Of a DNA stretch of 33,768 bases, positions 25,825-33,768 are shown piece by piece. Both the position numbers and the translations under genes were made by a program. Every line of letters begins with the position of its first letter. Position 1 is the first letter of the stretch. The stretch is from a virus, in IMG/VR virus record IMGVR_UViG_3300046000_008886, positions 1 through 33,768 of that record; one strand, given 5' to 3'. The notes beneath the pieces are model-generated. The model was not told where the DNA came from. It searched no databases and saw only the letters and a program-made list of their open reading frames with translations.

Positions 25825-28704
25825 TTATGCCGATTTGTAACTTCCTAGAACTTGTGCTCTACCTACTTTATTTGAATCCATGTAAACATTACCTCCTGCT
25901 CTAACTGCTGAGATTAAATCGTCTAATTTCTTCTCTACTGCTGCAAGGGATCCTTCCTCTCCTTTTCCTTTAGCTTCTCCCGCTGATTTACTTTCTCCTG
26001 CTCCAAATATTGTAGCTACTCCTCCAACTACTGCTGCTAGCCCTGTTACAGCTATTAATGCCGGTATTGCCATTGGTCCTGCAATTGCTATTGCTGCAAG
26101 TCCTGCTGCTATTCCAAATAAGGCTGGCCCTAAAAGTAGCATTGGTAATATCTTTTCCATGGTCATTGCTCCCATAAGTGTTACGAACCCATCTGCTGCT
26201 GACTGTATTAGTGTTCCTATTCCTTCAAAAGTAGATTTAATTGCTTTTCCAAAAGATTCAATAAGTGGTGATAGTAGTGATAGTGCGTAAGTAAAGGGTA
26301 TTAATGCAACTCCAAACAAAGCTAAAATCCCGATTCCTTCTAATGCTCCTGCTCCGGCTGCGCCTAATGCTTTTAATCCTGAGGCTAAGCCTTTTAGTCC
26401 TACTCCTGCCGGTACTCCTACCGCTGCTATTGTAAGTAAGAAGGGTATAGATGCTACGGCTACTAGCATAGCAGGTCCTGCTAAAGCTAAGTTACCTATG
26501 CCCTGTATTACGCCCTTACCCCCCATTGATTTTAATCCGGCTGCAAGATCCTGTAAACCTTTTTTAACTCCACCTTTTGCTGGTTTTGATACTTCTTCTC
26601 CACCTCCCACTACTTTCTCTGCTAAGCTATCCACTTTACCTCCAGCAAGCTCTTCTGCTTTTTCTGATGCTTTATCCCCCAGTTTTTCAGTTATACTTCC
26701 TCCTGTATCTGCTACTTTTTCCTGTACCTTATCTGCAAGGCCTTCTCCAAAGGCTTCTTTAAGTGCTCCAAATTTGTCTTTTAGTCCTCCAAAGAAGTCT
26801 GAAACTCCTTTCATGTTTAAGTTTTTAACAAAGTCTAAAGTCCCCTTTGCTAATGATCCCATGGACTTTGCACTATCCAATAAACCTCCTCCTATTTTCA
26901 TTACTGCAAAACCTCCCATTAGTAGGTATGGCACAAATGGCACGCTTAGTACATCTCCTACAATATCTAGAATAGGTGCTAATGCTCCTGAGATTTTCTC
27001 CAATGCTTTGGCAAAATTCTCTTGCATTGCAACTCTTTTCATCTCCTCTGCATTTACTCCTGCTGCTGCTGATGCTTGCTTCTCGGTCATTCCTGCCTCA
27101 AGTGCTTTATTATAAGCCATTTTTGCTAACTGATCTTTAGTCATTCCTAAAGCTTTGGCATAAGATTCTTGCTGTATCCTATTCATCTTACCGAATTCAG
27201 CAATGTCAGATGAATTTTTAAATAGTTCTTTAGAGACTCCTTCTAAGTCATTGTTTAGAGCAAGCTCTCTAGCTTTTTCTAAGTTAAGATCTTTCCCTGT
27301 CAATAACTCTGCTTCTAATTCATTTGAAATAGATGATTGAAAGTCTGTTAATGATGCTGCAATATCATCCACATCCCGTAGAGATAGTCCAAGTCTTGTA
27401 GCGGCTGCTGCTGCTTTTGTTAATGCTTCTGGATTATTTCCTAGTGAAAGCTTTATTGAGTCTGTTGTGTTTGCAACCTCTCTTAGTACTACTCCTTGAC
27501 TTACTGCTGCTCTATTTGCTCCATTAAATGCAGATGTTGTAGCTACTACACTTTTTACTAAACCATCTACTTCTCTTCCTGTAGTTTGAGACATGGTTGC
27601 CAATCCTCCAGCTTCATCTGCTGTAAGTCCCATTGTAGTCTTTAATGCTGCGGCTTGTCCTACTACTTTACTTGAGAAAATATTTTGAGCATTCATACCG
27701 GTTTGTACGGTAAGTGCGTTTATTGTTTCTAGGTAATCAACTGCTGAGGCATAATTAGCTCCCCAGGAAGCGGCTGCTACTGCGTTCTGTCCTGTAAGAT
27801 GTGCAGTATCTGCTGATGCTTTATTGATTTTGAGATAGGTGGTAAATATAGAAGTAAGTATTACAGCTGGGTCTGTTAATGCCTGTCCTAGGTGTTTACC
27901 TGTTTCTGATGCAATCATTCCAAAAGTTTTCCACCTACTTGCTACTTTTCCTGTTGCCTCTGCATCTGCTTTTAGCTTTCTTTCTACATCCTCAAATGCT
28001 TTTGCTGCTGCATCTCCAAGTCCTGGTATGGTTCCTAGAGTCTTTACTAATGCTCCAGCAATTCCCATAGAGGCTTGTAGCTTAAGTAGCATTTCTTTAT
28101 CCTTCTTCCTTTCTTGTGTCTGTAGCTGCAGTTCCCTAGTATTTAACTTAGAAATTGCAAGTTGCTGGCCTAGGTTACTTAGTGAAGCAAATTCTTCTTC
28201 TGCTCTTTGGTCTATATAGTTTAAATTATCTTTAAGTATTGATAATCTTCTTTCGTCTATTTTTTGTCCCTGTGCTAGTTTTTTGGTCTCTTCATCAATA
28301 GATTTTTGTATATCCTGTTGAAGCGATGTGTAGTAGACATAGCCATCTACCCTCTGCTTTGTAGCTGTTGATATTGACTTTTCTAACCCTAATTGTAATA
28401 CGCTCGCTTTTGATATAAGATCATTATTTTTTCGTATCTGAATTTTAGTTGACTGTAAATCCTGTAATCCGGATTTTTGACTTAGGATTGATTTATTAAT
28501 ATCTTTATTGGCCTTTAAAATATCTTGCTCAAACGTACTTTGTCTAGTTCTAATACCTAAAACTTCTTTTAAAGATTCCACCAAAGAGCTAGACATGTCA
28601 TACCCATCAGACTGAAGTTTATTCCTCTTTCTTAAAATTTCATTCTCTTCTTCTAAGACTTTATTAAGTTCCTGCTGTTTTTTTAAATCGTCTGCGGTAG
28701 CCAT
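25825..28704 (-). CDS. Tape measure protein
   Basis: This 959-aa protein sets tail length and is ejected during infection. The N-terminal 210 residues are charged coiled coil. A central Ala/Gly/Ser-rich helical region follows (KTLGTIPGLGDAAAKAFEDVE, TADEAGGLATMSQ). Residues about 560-880 contain several hydrophobic segments (FVPYLLMGGFAVMKIGG, LALAGPAMLVAVASIPFLLTI, IPFTYALSLLSPLI), typical of tape measures that span the inner membrane. Position between chaperone-like genes and the baseplate genes agrees. Confidence 0.9.
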   Translation of the reverse strand: MATADDLKKQQELNKVLEEENEILRKRNKLQSDGYDMSSSLVESLKEVLGIRTRQSTFEQDILKANKDINKSILSQKSGLQDLQSTKIQIRKNNDLISKASVLQLGLEKSISTATKQRVDGYVYYTSLQQDIQKSIDEETKKLAQGQKIDERRLSILKDNLNYIDQRAEEEFASLSNLGQQLAISKLNTRELQLQTQERKKDKEMLLKLQASMGIAGALVKTLGTIPGLGDAAAKAFEDVERKLKADAEATGKVASRWKTFGMIASETGKHLGQALTDPAVILTSIFTTYLKINKASADTAHLTGQNAVAAASWGANYASAVDYLETINALTVQTGMNAQNIFSSKVVGQAAALKTTMGLTADEAGGLATMSQTTGREVDGLVKSVVATTSAFNGANRAAVSQGVVLREVANTTDSIKLSLGNNPEALTKAAAAATRLGLSLRDVDDIAASLTDFQSSISNELEAELLTGKDLNLEKARELALNNDLEGVSKELFKNSSDIAEFGKMNRIQQESYAKALGMTKDQLAKMAYNKALEAGMTEKQASAAAGVNAEEMKRVAMQENFAKALEKISGALAPILDIVGDVLSVPFVPYLLMGGFAVMKIGGGLLDSAKSMGSLAKGTLDFVKNLNMKGVSDFFGGLKDKFGALKEAFGEGLADKVQEKVADTGGSITEKLGDKASEKAEELAGGKVDSLAEKVVGGGEEVSKPAKGGVKKGLQDLAAGLKSMGGKGVIQGIGNLALAGPAMLVAVASIPFLLTIAAVGVPAGVGLKGLASGLKALGAAGAGALEGIGILALFGVALIPFTYALSLLSPLIESFGKAIKSTFEGIGTLIQSAADGFVTLMGAMTMEKILPMLLLGPALFGIAAGLAAIAIAGPMAIPALIAVTGLAAVVGGVATIFGAGESKSAGEAKGKGEEGSLAAVEKKLDDLISAVRAGGNVYMDSNKVGRAQVLGSYKSA

Positions 28705-28716
28705 TTAGTTTAGGTA

Positions 28717-28732
28717 TTTTTATATAAATAGG
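28717..28732 (-). promoter_or_regulatory. Late-type motif upstream of the tape measure gene
   Basis: The minus strand reads CCTATTTATATAAAAA, directly after a 10-bp hairpin (28734-28758) that overlaps the end of the upstream gene. The ATG follows after about 12 nt. Confidence 0.55.
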
Positions 28733-28733
28733 C

Positions 28734-28758
28734 AAAGCTTCTATTATCTAGAAGCTTT
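28734..28758 (-). other. 10-bp hairpin over the stop codon of the 98-aa gene
   Basis: AAAGCTTCTA and TAGAAGCTTT pair perfectly around 5 nt that include the TAA stop. Only three T follow before GCC, so termination would be weak. It may instead block ribosomes or stabilise the mRNA 3' end. Confidence 0.5.
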
Positions 28759-29040
28759 TGTGCTATAATCAGGTGCTTTGATGTGTCCATTTTGTAGGAT
28801 ATTTCCTTGCCCTGATTGTTTTTGATGTGCTTTGTTTTCGTTTTCAAAATACTCAATCATACTTCTATGTATAAATTTTCTTAACCATATAGGAAATTCA
28901 TATACTGTATCAAAAGCATAACCTCCTTTTCCGTGAAAAACTATATCGTGGAGTTGATTGAAGAGCCCTGCTCTATACTCCGGCGTCAGGCCAAAGAAAT
29001 GTAACCCCAATAGGAATATCAACCCCTCCATCTGGCCCAT
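28744..29040 (-). CDS. Tail assembly chaperone-like protein, 98 aa (second of an overlapping pair)
   Basis: The segment HDIVFHGKGGYAFDTVYEFPIWLRKFIHRSMIEYF resembles a small protein found before the tape measure gene in T4-like marine phages, with the pattern PIWLR-F. The first 68 nt overlap the upstream gene in another frame, as in the paired chaperone genes of many tails. It may start at its own ATG (29040) or be made by frameshift. Expected role: holding the tape measure before tube assembly (inference). Confidence 0.65.
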   Translation of the reverse strand: MGQMEGLIFLLGLHFFGLTPEYRAGLFNQLHDIVFHGKGGYAFDTVYEFPIWLRKFIHRSMIEYFENENKAHQKQSGQGNILQNGHIKAPDYSTKASR

Positions 29041-29713
29041 CTTCCGGGAAGAATCTTAAATCAACATCTGGCTGAATTTTATTTACATACTCTCTTAAGG
29101 CTCTTGAATCTCTAGCAAGTAAGAAGTTGTCAACAAAATCTCTAATTGTTTTAGGTTCTGGACTTCCTTCTACTGATGTAATCATTCTTTTTAACCTTGT
29201 TGTAAGTTCTGCTGAAGAGTCTTTATATATTTTTTTCAAACCTTTTATTTCTTGCTCTATTGCTTTTTCATCTCCGTGAGTTAAGATCTTAAAGGTAATA
29301 TTTGTATTTGTAGAAGGAGTAGTAAATGCAAATTCATTCTTTCCTTTCTCCAATAAGGAGTAGTCAATATCTTTATTTTTTATTTCTGAAAGATCTACTA
29401 TTTCTTTTTGTCCTTTATATTCAAATTCGTAATCCTTTCCGTATCCTAAAATACGAGAAGCAATTAATATTGCATTTTTGTCTCCTACTAATAGATCTCC
29501 GTAGTTGATTGAAGTTACGATAAGCGATTGTAGTAGTTTATCAATAACCACTCCTTGTTGAATGTAATTTTGATTAGTTAGGATATCTTCTTCACGAGCT
29601 GTCATGTATTTCATCTCGATTCTACCTTCTGCTAGTGCAGAATCTTTTGAGTAAAGTAATCCTTTTGACGGTAGTTCCACCATTTCGGTAGGAAATTTTT
29701 GCTTTTGTTCCAT
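28973..29713 (-). CDS. Baseplate hub assembly / tail chaperone protein (T4 gp26-like)
   Basis: In this 246-aa protein the opening FPTEMVELPSKGLLYSKDSALAEGRIEMKYMTAREEDILT is the well-known start of T4-like gp26 baseplate hub assembly proteins, with PSKG.LY and MTA-EED-L motifs. Soluble, acidic and helical. Position: after the tube genes and before the tape measure, overlapping the 98-aa gene. A late-type motif precedes it. Function is inferred from family and position. Confidence 0.82.
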   Translation of the reverse strand: MEQKQKFPTEMVELPSKGLLYSKDSALAEGRIEMKYMTAREEDILTNQNYIQQGVVIDKLLQSLIVTSINYGDLLVGDKNAILIASRILGYGKDYEFEYKGQKEIVDLSEIKNKDIDYSLLEKGKNEFAFTTPSTNTNITFKILTHGDEKAIEQEIKGLKKIYKDSSAELTTRLKRMITSVEGSPEPKTIRDFVDNFLLARDSRALREYVNKIQPDVDLRFFPEDGPDGGVDIPIGVTFLWPDAGV

Positions 29714-29739
29714 AAATTTTATTTGTTAGTAACTTTTTC

Positions 29740-29757
29740 TATATATAAATATATGAA
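29740..29757 (-). promoter_or_regulatory. Late-type motif upstream of the gp26-like gene
   Basis: The minus strand reads TCATATATTTATATATAG, intermediate between the two motif classes (TATATT plus TATTTATA). The ATG follows about 27 nt downstream. Confidence 0.5.
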
Positions 29758-29782
29758 GAAAACTTTTTTAAAACAACAAAGC

Positions 29783-30424
29783 CTACTCCCCTTTTCGAAT
29801 TAACCATCCTCTTAAAAATTTTCCTGGTGTTTTTGAGTTTAGTAATCTCTTTTGTAGGGTTGTCCACTTTATTCCTGTTGCCTTTGCTAAATCTGGGTAG
29901 CTTGTTTTTGTTATAACTTCCCCTGTTTCAAATTGAACTGTGTAAGGTCCTCCTGACCATTGCTTTCCTCCTCGTAGTCTTTCTGAAGTTTTTTTTGATA
30001 GGGATGCTCTACCTTCATCTGTCATGTCCGATTTCATCCCTTTAAATACTCTTGTAGAATTGTTTGTATTCCCTTTTAGTGCAATTGCTATTTTTTCTTT
30101 ATGAGAAATAGATTTACCACTTTGCCATAGCTCTTGTAAAATTCTCCTTGCTTCTCCATACTCTTCTTTTGTAAGTGTTCTCTTACCGTCAAAAGAAATT
30201 CTATGAAAAGCCCATAGCATTTTCTTACTATAAATCGAATGCCCTTTCCAATATTCTGCTAATATTTTATGAACTGTATAGTGTTCTTCAGGTGTCAGTA
30301 GTGCTGTTGTTGACTTCTTATTAAAGCTTTTAGGAATAATATGATGTGCCTCATAATAAGTCCCTTTACCTTTTTCTCTACCTTCTTGTAATACTTGTCT
30401 AATAATCTTAAAATACTGTTCCAT
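29783..30424 (-). CDS. HNH homing endonuclease inserted between tail genes
   Basis: In this 213-aa protein YYEAHHIIPKSF (about 23-34) and LTPEEHYTVHKIL (about 43-55) are the HNH core of phage Mob-type homing endonucleases. The middle is basic. The C-terminal part (ETGEVITKTSYPDLAKATGIKWTTLQKRL, about 167-195) is a DNA-binding repeat plus helix-turn-helix. It separates the tube gene from the gp26-like gene, a typical intergenic insertion. A 10-bp hairpin with the late motif in it precedes the gene. Confidence 0.87.
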   Translation of the reverse strand: MEQYFKIIRQVLQEGREKGKGTYYEAHHIIPKSFNKKSTTALLTPEEHYTVHKILAEYWKGHSIYSKKMLWAFHRISFDGKRTLTKEEYGEARRILQELWQSGKSISHKEKIAIALKGNTNNSTRVFKGMKSDMTDEGRASLSKKTSERLRGGKQWSGGPYTVQFETGEVITKTSYPDLAKATGIKWTTLQKRLLNSKTPGKFLRGWLIRKGE

Positions 30425-30458
30425 AAAAAATGCCTATTTACTTTATTATAAATAGGCA
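30425..30458 (-). terminator. Hairpin with T-run and embedded late motif before the HNH gene
   Basis: On the minus strand TGCCTATTTA pairs with TAAATAGGCA (10 bp, 8-nt loop), followed by six T and then the ATG. TATTTATAATAAA spans the 5' strand and the loop. It can act as terminator of the tube transcript, as a block on translation of the HNH gene, or as a late promoter. Confidence 0.65.
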
Positions 30459-30492
30459 TAAGTTTTAAAAAGTAGTAGTTAATTACACAACA

Positions 30493-30981
30493 TCAATAAT
30501 TTAGGACGCAGTAATCCATTGCTACTTCTATTCCTATCTCTACTATTCCGTCAGCAGATGTCCAGTCAAATTGTCCAAAATCTCCTTTTGTTAAGAAAGC
30601 TCCTTTTATGATCCATTCCCCTACGATATCTCCTACAGGACCTAGAATATTTAAAGTTAAATCTTTCTTATAGAAATCTGAATATCCAGCTCTACCTGTT
30701 ACTGATTCGTACCCTAATCTAGCCCATTCCATTACTGCTTGAGCTCCAGAAGGTGTAATTGGTGAATACAAGGTCATAGACATATTTTCCCAGTTTCTTT
30801 TCCCTCTTAGTTTTCTATAAGAGTTAATATGATCTAATTTGATCTCTGAATCTGAAAAGGTAGGTGCTTTCACGTTTTTAATCATGAAGGCTGGGATATT
30901 ATCTATATACATTACGAACCTGTGTTGAACCATTGGTTCGAAGGCTCTGAACATTATCTCATTAGGGTCCAATACGGCCAT
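30493..30981 (-). CDS. 19: Tail tube protein (T4 gp19-like)
   Basis: The 162-aa length equals that of T4 gp19 (163). The opening MFRAFEPMVQHRFVMYIDNIPAFMIKNVKAPTFS, the middle GKRNWENMSMTLYSPITPSGAQAVMEW, and the ending FDWTSADGIVEIGIEVAMDYCVLNY are typical of contractile-tail tube proteins. Monomers stack as hexameric rings inside the sheath. A late-type motif (31009-31023) precedes it and the sheath gene lies directly upstream. Confidence 0.93.
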   Translation of the reverse strand: MAVLDPNEIMFRAFEPMVQHRFVMYIDNIPAFMIKNVKAPTFSDSEIKLDHINSYRKLRGKRNWENMSMTLYSPITPSGAQAVMEWARLGYESVTGRAGYSDFYKKDLTLNILGPVGDIVGEWIIKGAFLTKGDFGQFDWTSADGIVEIGIEVAMDYCVLNY

Positions 30982-31008
30982 GTCTGTTTATTTTTTAATT
31001 GTTATTTT

Positions 31009-31023
31009 TTTATTATAAATATA
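31009..31023 (-). promoter_or_regulatory. Late-type motif upstream of the tube gene
   Basis: The minus strand reads TATATTTATAATAAA, between the sheath stop and the tube start, with a leader of about 27 nt. Confidence 0.6.
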
Positions 31024-31036
31024 CTACATTAGTAAA

Positions 31037-32791
31037 TTATGCAAAAGTAGCTCCAGTTGGTTCAATTGTAAAGTCTAATACTACAAATTCAATTGTTTTA
31101 GCTGGTTGAATGAATATTTGTCCTATCAATTGATTTCTATCTACAACATCTGCTGTGTTGTTTGTATCGTCCATTACAACTCTGTAAGCATAAAGACCTT
31201 GTCTCTGTACTACTGATTCTAAGTAAGGATTTACTGTCGCTAAGAACTTATTTCTAGTTGCTATAGTATTCTGTTCGAATACTAAGTTTCTTGCTTGGTC
31301 ACCAATAAACTTCTTAAGTTCTATAAGCAAACGTCTTACATTTACTCTATCCAAAGCTGATGCTTTAGTTTGTAAAGTTTTTTGTCCGAATACTGATATA
31401 CCTGATCCTGGGAATGTAGCGATTGGATTAACTTTTGCTGAGTAAAGAGTATCTCTATCACCTTTAGTTAATTTTCTTTCTGCTTGAATTACTCCTCCGA
31501 TTCCTCCTCTTACTAAACCTGCTGGTGCAAACCATGGTGCTGATGAAGCATCTGTGAATGCATATACTCCTGGAATTACTGTTCCGGCTGGAGTCCATTC
31601 GTTTCTTCCTGTAGCAGATTTAATTTGTAACCAAGGCCAGTAAGTTGCTGCGTAAGAACTGTTTAATGTAGCTGCTTGTGCTGTTACGGCGGATACTAGC
31701 GATCCTGTTGAAACCAAGTCGACTACTGCGATACAGTCTCCCCTTGATTCTGCTAAAGAGATAAAAGCACTTACTGTTGAGGTAAATGTACTATTATTGT
31801 AAAGTAATCCTGGTGTAGATATGATGTTAAATTGGTACTCGTCTTTATTTGCAAGAAGTGAAAGTGCTACTGTATAATTTGCTGCTACAACTCCCTGTGA
31901 AGCACCGTTTCCGCTAATTGCAGAGAAGAATGTTGCTCCAGCTGCTACTGCTCCTGATGCATTATAAAATGAACCTGAGCTAGTTATTGGAAGTGATCCT
32001 GAGTACGAAACTCCTGCTCCATCTCTATTAACTGTTACTCCATCATTTGATAGGTAGTAGTTTGTCGGAAGATTAACTGCAGATACTCTAATATAGTTTG
32101 AAGAGTTTGGATATTCACCTACTGGATAGTTATACGATGTTGAACCATCTGTTACTACTGTTACATACTGGTTACCTATTACTTTCTCAATATAGTTATC
32201 TGAATTTGGATCAAGGTTTACGTTAAATGTTTCAAGGATTGTCTTATTACTTGTATTATCATCTCCCTGTCTTATTAGTACTGAGAATGTTCCTAATGCG
32301 TCATTTACGTTAGCAATCTCCCATCTTACGTTATCTGCAGATCCAGATACTAAAGATCCGTCTGTATTAACTGCACTTCCTGTAGTTGAGAACTGTCCTG
32401 GTGCGTTATTATATAATACTCCTTTTCCTAAAGTTGTTAAAGAGAAAGGTTCCACAGATGCTTTAGCTGATGATGATATAAATGTAGTAGTTGCACCTAA
32501 ATAAGTTCCGGATACGATTCTAGTTACTAAAGCTGTTTGTCCACCATTTTGGAAATAGTTCTTAACTGCTACTGAAGTTAGAAATTCATACTGTTTGTTA
32601 GAAGCTGATAAAAACGTTTCACCGAACTTTCTTACGTAGTCACTATACGATGTAACGATAAGAGGCTGGTTATCCGGCCCTTTTACTGTTGGTCCAACAA
32701 AAGCTGCTCCTGCCTGGATTGGTGCTGGTGTGATATAAGAGATGTCGTTTTCTCTTGTATATACTCCTGGAGAGATAATTGATTCTGCCAT
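31037..32791 (-). CDS. 18: Tail sheath protein (T4 gp18-like)
   Basis: The 584-aa length is near T4 gp18 (659). The start MAESIISPGVYTRENDISYITPAPIQAGAAFVGPTVKGP is the signature sheath N-terminus. The C-terminal domain (VNPIATFPGSGISVFGQKTLQTKASALDRVNVRRLLIELKKFIGDQARNLVFEQN...) and the ending TIEFVVLDFTIEPTGATF form the conserved contraction core. The variable middle (about 130-330) is Ser/Thr/Gly-rich and exposed. It forms the contractile outer tail. Confidence 0.96.
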   Translation of the reverse strand: MAESIISPGVYTRENDISYITPAPIQAGAAFVGPTVKGPDNQPLIVTSYSDYVRKFGETFLSASNKQYEFLTSVAVKNYFQNGGQTALVTRIVSGTYLGATTTFISSSAKASVEPFSLTTLGKGVLYNNAPGQFSTTGSAVNTDGSLVSGSADNVRWEIANVNDALGTFSVLIRQGDDNTSNKTILETFNVNLDPNSDNYIEKVIGNQYVTVVTDGSTSYNYPVGEYPNSSNYIRVSAVNLPTNYYLSNDGVTVNRDGAGVSYSGSLPITSSGSFYNASGAVAAGATFFSAISGNGASQGVVAANYTVALSLLANKDEYQFNIISTPGLLYNNSTFTSTVSAFISLAESRGDCIAVVDLVSTGSLVSAVTAQAATLNSSYAATYWPWLQIKSATGRNEWTPAGTVIPGVYAFTDASSAPWFAPAGLVRGGIGGVIQAERKLTKGDRDTLYSAKVNPIATFPGSGISVFGQKTLQTKASALDRVNVRRLLIELKKFIGDQARNLVFEQNTIATRNKFLATVNPYLESVVQRQGLYAYRVVMDDTNNTADVVDRNQLIGQIFIQPAKTIEFVVLDFTIEPTGATFA

Positions 32792-32815
32792 GTTTTATAA
32801 ATTTGTTTTTTAATT

Positions 32816-32829
32816 TATTATAAATATCA
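32816..32829 (-). promoter_or_regulatory. Late-type motif upstream of the sheath gene
   Basis: The minus strand reads GATATTTATAATAA, 25-38 nt upstream of the ATG. It shares TATTTATAATAA with the tube, baseplate and endonuclease copies. Confidence 0.6.
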
Positions 32830-32879
32830 TCTGGTTTTGGTAAACCATCCTATAGTGTTGTTATCTGTATTCTGTAATA

Positions 32880-32910
32880 AATAGGAAAGGAGAGTCGAAA
32901 CCCCTTTCTA
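32880..32910 (-). other. Imperfect hairpin after the 83-aa gene, with a T-arm-like loop
   Basis: AATAG-AAAGG and CCTTTCCTATT pair around a loop that includes GGTTTCGACTC, reminiscent of a tRNA T-arm, though no other tRNA arm is nearby. No T-run follows. It may mark the 3' end of the upstream mRNA. Confidence 0.4.
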
Positions 32911-33162
32911 TTATGTAAGTGGAATAAACTCTCCGTTATCAATATCCAGAGTACCTTTTCCGTAACTACTTTCTAGAAACTCTGCTAAAGTTTTTTCCTC
33001 CTCCTGCAGTGTATTTAGTATCTGCTCTGCTTCAGTTCTTCTGTGTTTAATTCTTATTTTTTGTAATTCAATCTGACCTAGTTCTGTTATAACTGCTTGA
33101 TTGTTTTGCTGTAACTGCTTCACTTGATTAATAATCTCCTGAGGTATTTTTACTCTTTCCAT
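32911..33162 (-). CDS. Small coiled-coil protein, 83 aa
   Basis: MERVKIPQEIINQVKQLQQNNQAVITELGQIELQKI continues into a long amphipathic helix (to about residue 62) rich in Gln, Glu and Leu, then a short ending YGKGTLDIDNGEFIPL. Proteins with this shape (helical, about 80 aa, ending in G-x-G-x-L/I-D/N) are common near structural genes of marine T4-like phages. Function unknown; a scaffold or chaperone-like role is possible. Confidence 0.75.
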   Translation of the reverse strand: MERVKIPQEIINQVKQLQQNNQAVITELGQIELQKIRIKHRRTEAEQILNTLQEEEKTLAEFLESSYGKGTLDIDNGEFIPLT

Positions 33163-33170
33163 TGTTTCTA

Positions 33171-33560
33171 TTATATGAATAATGTTATGATTTTAAGTAG
33201 GATGGCTACTACTGCTCCAGCATACCCACCGTATCTACAATCTTCCAAAGAGAAGGGAGCATCTTTTTTAACAGATAAATACCATTCTCTTAAGTAATTT
33301 CCACTAAATGCTAATCCGTACCCTACAAAACACATTACTAAAGGTGATGTATTCCAAAATGTTCCCATAAAATAGAAATTAGTTTCTGTAATTCCTGTGA
33401 ATAGTACTAATAGTATCATAATAGGAATCATAATTAGAATGCTATTATTAAAATGTTTGTTCCAATTTTCTTTATAGTATTTAGCTGTAAAGAATAATGG
33501 GATGTCAGTTAATGGTAATGTTACCATTCTTTTAAAGTCTTGATAAATTGTTGTTTTCAT
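33171..33560 (-). CDS. Multi-pass membrane protein, 129 aa
   Basis: Hydrophobic segments lie at about residues 40-58 (ILIMIPIMILLVLFTGI), 66-85 (WNTSPLVMCFVGYGLAFSG) and 111-129 (YAGAVVAILLKIITLFI). The N-terminal 35 residues and the middle loop are charged, consistent with three membrane passes. It is placed 8 nt upstream of the 83-aa gene. No family recognised. It is not an obvious holin, and the lysis context is missing. Confidence 0.7.
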   Translation of the reverse strand: MKTTIYQDFKRMVTLPLTDIPLFFTAKYYKENWNKHFNNSILIMIPIMILLVLFTGITETNFYFMGTFWNTSPLVMCFVGYGLAFSGNYLREWYLSVKKDAPFSLEDCRYGGYAGAVVAILLKIITLFI

Positions 33561-33590
33561 AATTGTTTAATTGATTTAATATAGTGATTT

Positions 33591-33767
33591 TTATATATTT
33601 TTTAAAGTATTTGTTTTATAGTTTAATGTGTTTTGTTCATCTGAATTAAAATTTGTTCCTAAAAATGTGTGTGAACCATTTTCTACAATATCCCATATTT
33701 CATACTGTTTCCAACCTGTATTTACAGCATAATTCCACAATACATCCACTGAATACTTATCACTTCT
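33591..33767 (-). CDS. 3' end of a gene running off the window
   Basis: An open frame of 58 codons continues to the window edge and ends in TAA. Visible end: RSDKYSVDVLWNYAVNTG..., WDIVENGSHTFLGTNF, ending TLKNI. It is soluble, Asn- and Thr-rich and probably beta. The upstream part, including the start, lies outside the window, so no product can be assigned. Confidence 0.6.
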   Translation of the reverse strand, partial: RSDKYSVDVLWNYAVNTGWKQYEIWDIVENGSHTFLGTNFNSDEQNTLNYKTNTLKNI

Positions 33768-33768
33768 T

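Noticed and set aside
26498-27115. Plus-strand 205-codon open frame inside the tape measure gene
   Set aside because: It is antisense to an Ala/Gly-rich coding region whose codon pattern keeps the opposite strand open. The peptide is low-complexity Pro/Ser/Leu.

Overview
The window looks like part of a large lytic T4-like myovirus, probably infecting a member of the Bacteroidota. All supported genes are on the minus strand, the DNA is AT-rich, and translation starts follow A/T-rich leaders with no clear Shine-Dalgarno sequence. Host placement is an inference from this style and from a small Bacteroidota-type lipoprotein. No host gene is visible. The T4-like assignment is firm: contractile tail sheath and tube, baseplate hub with a cell-wall hydrolase, tape measure, and a replication block with a gp32-like SSB, a UvsX/RecA-like recombinase, a 5'-3' exonuclease and a gp41-like helicase.

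Layout from left to right (transcription runs right to left): (1) 1-4320 and 5285-5596, a dense tRNA array with 23 tRNAs of readable anticodon covering 19 amino acids (no Asp), several tRNA-like elements, an HNH gene and unassigned structured spacers. (2) 4490-6900, small orphan genes, including two with no longer-ORF support (4490-4630 and a lipoprotein at 5805-5945), and a possible 141-nt structured RNA. (3) 6886-12385, nucleotide metabolism and accessory genes: GIY-YIG endonuclease, QueC-like protein, thioredoxin, membrane-anchored nuclease and B12-dependent ribonucleotide reductase. (4) 12557-18883, replication: helicase, exonuclease, recombinase, SSB and a short divergent family A polymerase. 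(5) 18956-33560, late structural genes: baseplate, lysozyme-like hub, tape measure, tail chaperone pair, tube and sheath, with an HNH endonuclease inserted next to the tube gene. A partial gene runs off the right end.

Two AT-rich upstream motifs recur. One is GTTCGTATATT followed by a TATAA-like block, before tRNA, small and replication genes. The other is TATTTATAATAAA, before late structural genes. Rho-independent-type terminators often sit just before the next promoter-like motif, so the region is divided into short transcription units.

The most unusual content is in the tRNA array. Six tRNAs with otherwise good cloverleaves (Ala, His, Met, Val, Lys, Gln) replace the universal TTCRANN T-loop by [A/G][G/C]C[A/G][T/G][T/A]A, and D-loop position 18 changes in step with position 55. 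Two cloverleaf-like RNAs with canonical T-arms lack a normal 7-nt anticodon loop. Other points are a QueC lacking the zinc cysteines, a pseudoknotted terminator before the gp32-like gene, and two homing endonuclease genes each preceded by a long hairpin that contains the late motif.
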